Source: DATAQC01 sp051001215
Lineage (GTDB): Bacteria; Actinomycetota; Acidimicrobiia; Acidimicrobiales; AC-14
Direction of reading: 5' to 3'
Length of the DNA stretch: 9,971 nucleotides
Assembly: GCA_051001215.1 (NCBI GenBank)
Contig: JBPCNP010000093.1
Span: 1-9,971 of the forward strand
The position numbers were made by a program, and so were the translations under genes. Below the pieces are notes generated by a model, which had not been told where the DNA came from, ran no database searches, and saw only the letters and a program-made list of their open reading frames with translations. Positions 5,423-9,971 of the stretch are shown one piece after another. Every line of letters starts with the position of its first letter. Position 1 is the first letter of the stretch.

Positions 5423-6760
5423 ATGACCCAGACCCACGACAGCCAGCCGCCGGCCTCGCCCGACGTCCCGGCCGGCTCCGTGCCCGAACGGCATGCCGGC
5501 TCCGTGCCCGAACAGAATGCAGGCTCCATGCCCGCGACAGAGACCTGGCGGCAACTGACGCCGGTCGTCGGGTTGCTCGTCGCCGTCGTGGTCGCCGCCG
5601 TGGTCACCCACACCTTCGGGGTGGTCGGGTTCGTGCTCGCCATCCTCGCCGTGGTCATGGCCCACGAGGGTGGTCACTTCATCGCCGCCAAGGCATCGGG
5701 CATGAAGGTCACCGAGTTCTTCGTCGGGTTCGGCCCCCGCTTGTGGTCGATGCGCCGAGGCGAGACCGAGTACGGCGTCAAGGCCATCCCGCTCGGTGGC
5801 TACGTGAAGATCATCGGCATGAGCAACCTCGAGCGCGACATCGACCCTGCCGACGAGCGCCGCACCTACCGCCAGCAGTCCTACCCGAAGCGGATGATCG
5901 TGGCTGCCGCAGGCATCGCCATGCACTTCGTCATCGCCGTCCTCGTGCTCACGTTCGCCTGGACGGTGGTGGGCATCCCCAACGCCGACAAGCCCACCAC
6001 CACGGTCGGGGACATGAGCCGCCTCAGCGCCGGCCGGAGCCCGGCCCAGAAAGCCGGCTTCCGGGTCGGCGACAGGATCATCTCCTACGACGGGATCGAG
6101 GTCCACGACTGGCGGGACATGCCCCCCTACATCCGGGCCCGCCCCGACCAGCCCATCACCTTCGTCGTCGAGCGTGACGGGAAGCCCCTGACCCTGACGG
6201 CCGTCCCGGAGCCCGTCGACCAGGACGGGGCGACGACGGGGTTCATCGGCATCGGAGCCAAGATCCCGACCGAGAAGGTCAACCCCGCGGTGGGCTTCGT
6301 CAACGGGGTGAAGGACACCGCCGACATCGCCTGGCGGTCGATCGCCGCCCTGGGCTCGTTCTTCTCACCCCACTCGATCGGCAACTACGCCAAGCTGGTG
6401 ACGGGCGGCAGCACCCACCAGACGACGGCCCAGGCCGACGCCGCCCGGCCCGTGTCCATCGTCGGCGTGGCCCGGATCGCCGGGCAGGCGGCCGACACGG
6501 GGATCTTGAACGTCCTCCAGCTGTTCGTCGTGTTCAACATCTTCCTCGGCGTGTTCAACCTGGTCCCGCTCCTGCCCCTCGACGGCGGCCACCTGGCCAT
6601 CGCCACCTACGAGCGCATTCGATCCCGCAAGCATCGCTACCAGGCCGACGTGGCCAAGATGATGCCGTTCACCGCCGCCGTCATCGTCGTGCTGGTCATG
6701 CTCGGGGGCGTCTCCATCTGGCTCGACATCTTCCGCCCTCTCGCCAACCCCTTCCAATGA
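5423..6760 (+). CDS. rseP: site-2 intramembrane zinc metalloprotease (RseP/Rip1 family)
   Basis: Members of this family cut transmembrane segments of anti-sigma factors and other membrane proteins; Rip1 of M. tuberculosis and RseP of E. coli are the models. The 445-residue protein shows the zinc motif HEGGH (81-85), the following KVTEFFVGFGPRLW and EYGVKAIPLGGYVKI. A single PDZ-like domain spans roughly 190-285, with GFRVGDRI at 212-219. The second catalytic motif NLVPLLPLDGGH places Asp387 as a zinc ligand. Residues 1-45 are a hydrophilic extension with three 8-residue repeats. A hydrophobic segment at about 47-62 precedes the usual first membrane helix, so one extra helix is possible. GGAAGGA (5407-5413) is a good Shine-Dalgarno sequence nine bases before the ATG. 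The order dxr-rseP-ispG matches dxr-rip1-gcpE of mycobacteria. The last bases overlap ispG as ATGA. Confidence 0.95.
   Translation: MTQTHDSQPPASPDVPAGSVPERHAGSVPEQNAGSMPATETWRQLTPVVGLLVAVVVAAVVTHTFGVVGFVLAILAVVMAHEGGHFIAAKASGMKVTEFFVGFGPRLWSMRRGETEYGVKAIPLGGYVKIIGMSNLERDIDPADERRTYRQQSYPKRMIVAAAGIAMHFVIAVLVLTFAWTVVGIPNADKPTTTVGDMSRLSAGRSPAQKAGFRVGDRIISYDGIEVHDWRDMPPYIRARPDQPITFVVERDGKPLTLTAVPEPVDQDGATTGFIGIGAKIPTEKVNPAVGFVNGVKDTADIAWRSIAALGSFFSPHSIGNYAKLVTGGSTHQTTAQADAARPVSIVGVARIAGQAADTGILNVLQLFVVFNIFLGVFNLVPLLPLDGGHLAIATYERIRSRKHRYQADVAKMMPFTAAVIVVLVMLGGVSIWLDIFRPLANPFQ
5471..5542 (+). repeat. three 24-bp tandem repeats at the start of rseP
   Basis: Units 5471-5494, 5495-5518 and 5519-5542 encode AGSVPERH, AGSVPEQN and AGSMPATE. 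The first two differ at only two or three bases, so this repeat looks recent, while the third has diverged. It lies in the hydrophilic N-terminal extension before the first hydrophobic segment, and it preserves the reading frame. Confidence 0.85.
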
Positions 6761-8007
6761 CCGAGCACCACTGTGCCCCGTCGTTCGAGCGGCGGCCGAC
6801 CCGCCAGATCAAGATCGGCGGCGTCGCCGTGGGCGGCGGCGCGCCGGTGAGTGTGCAGTCGATGACCATCACCAAGACGGCCGACGTGGAGGGCACCCTC
6901 GCCCAGATCTACGCCCTGGCCGGCGCCGGGGCCGACATCGTGCGCTGCACCTGCAACGACGCCGAGGCGGCCGAGGCCCTGGCCCGTATCGTCCCCCGGT
7001 CGCCGGTGCCGATCGTGGCCGACATCCACTTCCAGTACCGCCTGGCCCTCGCCGCCCTCGAAGCTGGCGTGCAGTGCCTGCGCCTCAATCCGGGCAACAT
7101 CCGCAAGCCCGAACAGATCAAGGCGGTGGCCACCGAGGCCAAGGCGCGGGGCGTGCCCATCCGCATCGGCGTAAACGCCGGCTCCCTCGACCCCGACCTC
7201 GCCGAGCGCCACGGCGGCGCCACACCCGAGGCCCTGGTCGAGTCGGCCCAGCGCGAGCTCGCCTACCTGGCCGAGGTCGATTTCCACGACGTCAAGATCT
7301 CGGTGAAGGCGTCGAACCCGGCCCTCATGATCGCCGCCTACCGCCAGCTGTCCGAAGTCACCGACCACCCACTGCACCTGGGTGTCACCGAGGCGGGCCC
7401 GCCGCCGCAGGGCCTCATCAAAGCCACAGCCGGCATCGCCACCCTGCTGGCCGAGGGCATCGGTGACACCATCCGCTACTCGCTCACCGCCGATCCGGTG
7501 GAGGAGGCCCGGGCCGGGCGCCAGTTGCTCGAAGCTCTCGGCCTGCGCGAGCGCAAGGGCCTCGACCTCATCGCCTGCCCGTCGTGCGGGCGGGCCGACG
7601 TCGACGTGATCGCCGTGGCCAAGGAAGCCCAGGCGGCCCTCGAGGAGCGCAACCTGCCCATCCAGGTGGCGGTGATGGGCTGCGTGGTCAACGGTCCCGG
7701 CGAGGCCCGCAGCGCCGATCTGGGCATCGCCGCCGGCCGGGGCAAGGGCCATCTGTTCGTGCGCGGCCAGGTGGTGCGGGTCGTGCCCGAGGCCGAGATG
7801 GTGTCCGCCCTGGTCGAGGAGGCCGAGCGCCTGGTGGCCGAGGGTTTCGAGGCTCGCCTGGCCGCGGCCGACGCGGGAGCGGCCGACGAGGCCGAGCGCA
7901 CCCGGCGCGAGCTCCTCGACCTCCAGGGCGACGACCCCAACGCCGTGGAACAACGTGTGGAGCTGATCCACAAGGATTTGACGGCAGACCCAGAGCTCGG
8001 CGGCTGA
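6757..8007 (+). CDS. ispG: 4-hydroxy-3-methylbut-2-en-1-yl diphosphate synthase
   Basis: IspG (GcpE) reduces 2-C-methyl-D-erythritol 2,4-cyclodiphosphate to HMBPP, the penultimate MEP-pathway step, using a [4Fe-4S] cluster. The 416-residue protein shows the TIM-barrel motifs VQSMT, VADIHFQYRLAL, RLNPGN, IGVNAGSL, VKAS and LGVTEAG. The cluster ligands are visible: Cys274 and Cys277 in CPSCG, Cys309 in MGCVVNGPGE, and Glu316 seven residues later, the same spacing as in E. coli. The C-terminus runs about 40-50 residues past the usual end as a charged, probably helical segment (from around residue 365), longer than the 370-390 residues typical of the family. The start overlaps the rseP stop as ATGA and has no clear Shine-Dalgarno sequence, so translation is probably coupled. 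With dxr it forms a split MEP pair around the protease gene. Confidence 0.98.
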   Translation: MTEHHCAPSFERRPTRQIKIGGVAVGGGAPVSVQSMTITKTADVEGTLAQIYALAGAGADIVRCTCNDAEAAEALARIVPRSPVPIVADIHFQYRLALAALEAGVQCLRLNPGNIRKPEQIKAVATEAKARGVPIRIGVNAGSLDPDLAERHGGATPEALVESAQRELAYLAEVDFHDVKISVKASNPALMIAAYRQLSEVTDHPLHLGVTEAGPPPQGLIKATAGIATLLAEGIGDTIRYSLTADPVEEARAGRQLLEALGLRERKGLDLIACPSCGRADVDVIAVAKEAQAALEERNLPIQVAVMGCVVNGPGEARSADLGIAAGRGKGHLFVRGQVVRVVPEAEMVSALVEEAERLVAEGFEARLAAADAGAADEAERTRRELLDLQGDDPNAVEQRVELIHKDLTADPELGG

Positions 8008-8032
8008 CCCCGCCGGTCGGTGCCCGTACCCT
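8004..8032 (+). promoter_or_regulatory. possible promoter after ispG
   Basis: CTGACC (8004-8009, overlapping the ispG stop) and TACCCT (8027-8032) are separated by 17 bases, giving a weak match to a housekeeping sigma -35/-10 pair. The predicted start of transcription would be near 8039, upstream of the broken acetyltransferase gene. The same TACCCTCG string recurs before the deacetylase gene at 9020. Matches are few, so this is tentative. Confidence 0.3.
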
Positions 8033-8092
8033 CGCCAGGCGACGGCAGGAATTGACGAGCGCGCACCGGTGGAAAGGCGCTACACCGGAGGA

Positions 8093-8954
8093 GTGACCGA
8101 CCGGATCAGACCTGTCGTACCCGACGAGCTGGTCGCCTTCGCCCGGGTGGTCGAAGGGGCGTTCGGCAACCAGCCCTCGGATGCCGAGATCGAGGGACAC
8201 CTGGCGGCCGTCGAGGTCGACCGGGCCTTCGCGGCCGTCGACGACGGCGCCATGGTGGGCAGCGGCGGGGCGATGTCGTTGGAGCTCACGGTGCCCGGCG
8301 GGGCCATACTGCCCGTCGCCGGCATCGCCCTGATCGGGGTTCTACCCACCCATCGGCGTCGAGGCCTGTTGACCGCCGTGATGGCCTGTCTTCTCGACGA
8401 TGCCCGGCGGCGGGGGGAGCCGGTTGCCGCTCGAGGAGGTGATCGCTACCACGGCAGAGGCCGAGGCCGCCCTGTGGCGCTACTGCCTCGACGTCGACTT
8501 GGTGTGGCGGGTGCGCGCCGACAACGTGGCCCTGGACACGGCGCTGCGCTGGTTGCTCGGCGACGCGCGCCGCCTCCAGGTCAGGGCCATGCACGACCTC
8601 GTCTGGGTGTGCCTGCTCGACCCTGCGGTAGCCCTGACCTCGCGCACCTATCAGGTCGCCGATCGCGTCGTGATCGAGGTGGTCGGACCACCGGTGCCGG
8701 TCCTCCCAGGCCCGGCGCCTCCGAGCCGCTGGGCCCTCGAAGCCGGGCCTGGCGGCGCCGAATGCCATCCCACGGCCGACCTGGCCGACCTGGCCATCGA
8801 CCTGGCCGACCTGGGCTCGGCCTGGATGGGAGGAACCCGTGTCGACACCCTGGCCCGGGCCGGGCGTGTGGCCGAGCTGCGCCCGGGGCCGGTGGCCAGA
8901 GCCGACGCCCTGTTCGCGACCGACCGATCGCCGTGGTCGGCGACCCAGTTCTGA
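8093..8954 (+). pseudogene. Eis-like GNAT acetyltransferase, internally deleted and frameshifted
   Basis: Two fragments in different frames match the start and end of the Eis-type family (an N-terminal GNAT domain, a central GNAT-like domain and a C-terminal SCP2-like domain, about 400 residues). Bases 8093-8428 encode IRPVVPDELVAF, LELTVPGGAILPVAGI and the acetyl-CoA-binding GVLPTHRRRGLLTAVM, then DDARRRGEPVA. From about 8430 the match shifts by one base to LEEVIATTAEAEAALWRY, later RWALEAGPGGAEC, and ends ATQF at TGA 8952-8954, with the terminal Phe typical of Eis proteins. About 110-130 residues of the middle are absent. Read straight on from the first fragment, the frame gives Arg/Gly/Pro-rich sequence typical of an out-of-frame high-GC reading. 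The start could be GTG 8093 or GTG 8069. Eis enzymes acetylate amines such as aminoglycosides; this copy should be inactive. A GNAT gene also follows gcpE in mycobacteria. Confidence 0.8.
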
Positions 8955-9019
8955 AACGAGCCTGACCTCCGGCCAGCGGACCGCCGGTCGTCGCCGTCCG
9001 CCACGCAGGCATTGCCGTC

Positions 9020-9033
9020 TACCCTCGGCGGCC
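9020..9033 (+). promoter_or_regulatory. -10 box for a probably leaderless deacetylase mRNA
   Basis: TACCCT (9020-9025) fits the actinobacterial TANNNT -10 pattern and ends eight bases before the ATG at 9034, so transcription would begin at or next to the start codon. No usable Shine-Dalgarno sequence lies before the ATG, and no convincing -35 is visible. Leaderless genes are common in actinobacteria, which fits this arrangement. Confidence 0.45.
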
Positions 9034-9783
9034 ATGACCGACACGCCCACGACCGGCCACGCCAGAACCGGTGCCGGTGAACCCCGGCGGGCGCTGGTGG
9101 TGAGCGCCCATCCCGACGACATCGAGTTCGGGTGCGCGGGAACCGTCGCCACATGGGTCGACGCGGGCTGGGACGTGCGCTACGTGATCGTCACGTCCGG
9201 CCAGAAGGGCGTGCAGGACGCAACCTCGGACCCCGAGGTCTTCGGCCAGGTGCGGGAGGCCGAGTCACGCCAAGCGGCCGAGGCAGTGGGCGTCACCGAC
9301 GTCACGTTCCTCGGCTACATGGACAGCGAGGTGGCTGCCGCCGACTGGTTTGGCCTGCGGCGCGACCTGTCACGCCAGTTCCGCCACCACCGGCCCCACC
9401 GCCTGGTGGTCGGGGCCCCCGACATCCTTCCCACCGACCGTTTCGTGAACCACCCCGACCATCGGGCCGTCTCGGTGGCCATGCTCGACATCACCATGAC
9501 CGGTGGGACGACGGCCGCCATCTTCCCTGAGCTGGAGCTCGACGAGGGCCGGCCGCCGTGGCGGGAACTCGAGGAGACGTGGCTCACCGGCCCGGGCCTT
9601 GGGTCCCACGTCGTCGACGTCTCCGCCACCTTCGAGCGCAAGATCGCCGCCCTGCGCGCCCACGTCAGCCAGATCGGCGAGTGGGACGTGGCCGCCTTCA
9701 TGGGCCAACGCCTGGCCGAGGCGGGCAAACCCCACGGCTACGCGTACGCCGAGTCTTTTCGCGTCATTTCCTATCGGTTCTGA
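9034..9783 (+). CDS. PIG-L/LmbE-family zinc-dependent deacetylase
   Basis: This family removes N-acetyl groups from sugars and sugar conjugates; MshB and Mca of mycothiol metabolism and BshB of bacillithiol synthesis are members. The 249-residue protein has the expected size. The first zinc/catalytic motif is AHPDDIEFGCAGT, with His26, Asp28 and Asp29. The second is NHPDHRAV, with His140 and His143. VIVTSGQKG and REAESRQAAEAVGV are also typical of the fold. The DDIEFG form resembles the general LmbE/BshB1 branch more than the MshB/Mca form, so I do not assign a substrate. It has no signal peptide or membrane segment and should be cytoplasmic. It stands between a broken acetyltransferase and the rimP promoter, apparently as its own transcription unit; no functional link to its neighbours is evident. 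Confidence 0.9.
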   Translation: MTDTPTTGHARTGAGEPRRALVVSAHPDDIEFGCAGTVATWVDAGWDVRYVIVTSGQKGVQDATSDPEVFGQVREAESRQAAEAVGVTDVTFLGYMDSEVAAADWFGLRRDLSRQFRHHRPHRLVVGAPDILPTDRFVNHPDHRAVSVAMLDITMTGGTTAAIFPELELDEGRPPWRELEETWLTGPGLGSHVVDVSATFERKIAALRAHVSQIGEWDVAAFMGQRLAEAGKPHGYAYAESFRVISYRF

Positions 9784-9807
9784 GCGACCGCCGAGACCCC
9801 ATGCCGG

Positions 9808-9834
9808 CTGACACCTACGGTGGGCCGGTATACT
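9808..9834 (+). promoter_or_regulatory. promoter of the rimP operon
   Basis: CTGACA (9808-9813) is a 5-of-6 match to the -35 consensus and TATACT (9829-9834) is a 5-of-6 match to the -10. The spacing is 15 bases, or 16 if the -35 is taken one base earlier, so it is slightly short. The predicted start is near 9841, giving a leader of roughly 95 bases before rimP. The -10 lies inside an 18-bp near-palindrome (9822-9839) that could be an operator. Confidence 0.65.
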
Positions 9835-9839
9835 GGCCC
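9822..9839 (+). promoter_or_regulatory. 18-bp near-palindrome over the -10 box (candidate operator)
   Basis: GGGCCGGTATACTGGCCC is self-complementary at eight of its nine base-pair positions; only G9827 against T9834 fails. The centre is the TATA of the -10 box. A dimeric repressor could bind here and block the polymerase, but GC-rich flanks make some symmetry likely by chance. No matching regulator is encoded in the window. Confidence 0.35.
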
Positions 9840-9860
9840 GGATCTAGGAGTTCGAACAGG

Positions 9861-9941
9861 TTGGTGACCACAGCGTGGGCGGTAGGCCCACGCTTTTGTA
9901 TGCCGGACGCGAGGAACCCAGGAAGGAGGTGCCAGAGGTGA
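9861..9941 (+). CDS. possible leader peptide upstream of rimP
   Basis: A short frame from TTG 9861 (or GTG 9864) runs through the leader hairpin and ends at TGA 9939-9941, overlapping the rimP GTG as GTGA. TAGGAG (9845-9850) lies ten bases before the TTG. The 25-26 residue product has no recognisable motif. If translated, ribosomes would melt the hairpin at 9872-9894 and deliver re-initiating ribosomes to rimP. Because rimP already has a perfect Shine-Dalgarno sequence, the ORF may be coincidental. Confidence 0.25.
   Translation: MVTTAWAVGPRFCMPDARNPGRRCQR
9872..9897 (+). terminator. intrinsic-terminator-like hairpin (attenuator) in the rimP leader
   Basis: AGCGTGGGC (9872-9880) pairs perfectly with GCCCACGCT (9886-9894) around the five-base loop GGTAG, and the stem runs into TTTT (9894-9897) followed by GTAT. 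It lies between the TATACT promoter and rimP, about 30 bases after the predicted transcription start. It would therefore act as an attenuator for the rimP operon, and it could also stop read-through from the deacetylase gene. The T run is short, so termination may be partial or need a factor such as NusA. Confidence 0.7.
9923..9930 (+). promoter_or_regulatory. perfect Shine-Dalgarno sequence for rimP
   Basis: AAGGAGGT is fully complementary to the 3' end of 16S rRNA and sits seven bases before GTG 9938. It decides the start in favour of 9938 over the in-frame GTG at 9944. Confidence 0.85.
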
Positions 9942-9971
9942 GTGTGAGCGATCGCGTGCGCGATCTGATCG
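9938..9971 (+). CDS. rimP: probable ribosome maturation factor RimP, N-terminus (partial)
   Basis: Only 11 codons are visible before the window ends (VSVSDRVRDLI, where the first V is the initiating GTG). The DRVRDLI helix start resembles the beginning of RimP, which helps mature the 30S subunit and normally heads the rimP-nusA-infB operon. Support for the name comes from the strong dedicated promoter, the leader hairpin of the kind found before rimP-nusA operons, and the position downstream of the ispG/GNAT block. The fragment is too short to prove it; another translation-related gene remains possible. Confidence 0.6.
   Translation, partial: MSVSDRVRDLI

Noticed and set aside
4169..6106. 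645-codon minus-strand open frame opposite dxr and rseP
   Set aside because: Antisense to two well-identified genes, low-complexity composition and no recognisable domain.
8018..8068. Inverted copies CGGTGC and GCACCG flanking the region before the acetyltransferase pseudogene
   Set aside because: Six-base arms 39 bases apart in GC-rich DNA are not significant.
8429..8965. Continuation of the acetyltransferase frame past the join to a stop at 8965, a 290-298 residue protein
   Set aside because: After 8428 the frame is Arg/Pro/Gly-rich noise, while the neighbouring frame shows clear Eis-family sequence, so this is a frameshift rather than a real C-terminus.
8955..9019. Possible terminator between the pseudogene and the deacetylase gene
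   Set aside because: Only a GACC/GGTC four-base stem is visible and there is no T-run.

Overview
This window is a stretch of a very GC-rich bacterial chromosome in which every supported gene lies on the plus strand. Gene order and protein features point to a high-GC actinobacterium, possibly of the Acidimicrobiia type. The evidence is the order rpsB-tsf-pyrH-frr-cdsA-dxr-rseP-ispG followed by an Eis-like acetyltransferase and rimP, the long Pro/Ala/Glu-rich tail on S2, and the strong G/C bias at third codon positions. The phylum call is an inference from gene order and style, not from a search.

Layout. Bases 1-2289 hold translation and nucleotide genes: the tail of rpsB (ribosomal protein S2), tsf (EF-Ts), pyrH (UMP kinase) and frr (ribosome recycling factor). 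They are joined by 1-4 base overlaps, apart from a 14-codon ORF that fills the pyrH-frr gap. Bases 2370-8007 hold envelope and isoprenoid genes. cdsA (CDP-diacylglycerol synthase) carries a 340-residue disordered N-terminal extension. dxr and ispG are two enzymes of the MEP isoprenoid pathway, and rseP, a site-2 intramembrane protease, lies between them. Bases 8008-9783 are accessory: a broken Eis-family acetyltransferase gene, then a PIG-L/LmbE zinc deacetylase that appears to have its own leaderless promoter. From about 9808 a new transcription unit begins, with a promoter, an 18-bp near-palindrome over the -10 box, a terminator-like hairpin, a perfect Shine-Dalgarno sequence and the first codons of what is probably rimP (usually followed by nusA and infB).

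The tsf-ispG block is a conserved housekeeping cluster that couples protein synthesis, UMP supply, phospholipid precursor synthesis, isoprenoid precursor synthesis and membrane-protein proteolysis. I found no CRISPR array, insertion sequence, phage gene, toxin-antitoxin pair, rRNA or tRNA. I do not see an undescribed multi-gene system.

The points that merit attention are local. pyrH has no ATG, GTG or TTG start and seems to use CTG. A 14-codon ORF is tiled exactly between pyrH and frr. cdsA and rseP both carry 24-bp (8-residue) tandem repeats in non-conserved N-terminal extensions. The eis-like gene has lost its middle and its frame. The rimP leader combines a promoter palindrome, an attenuator-like hairpin and a short overlapping ORF.
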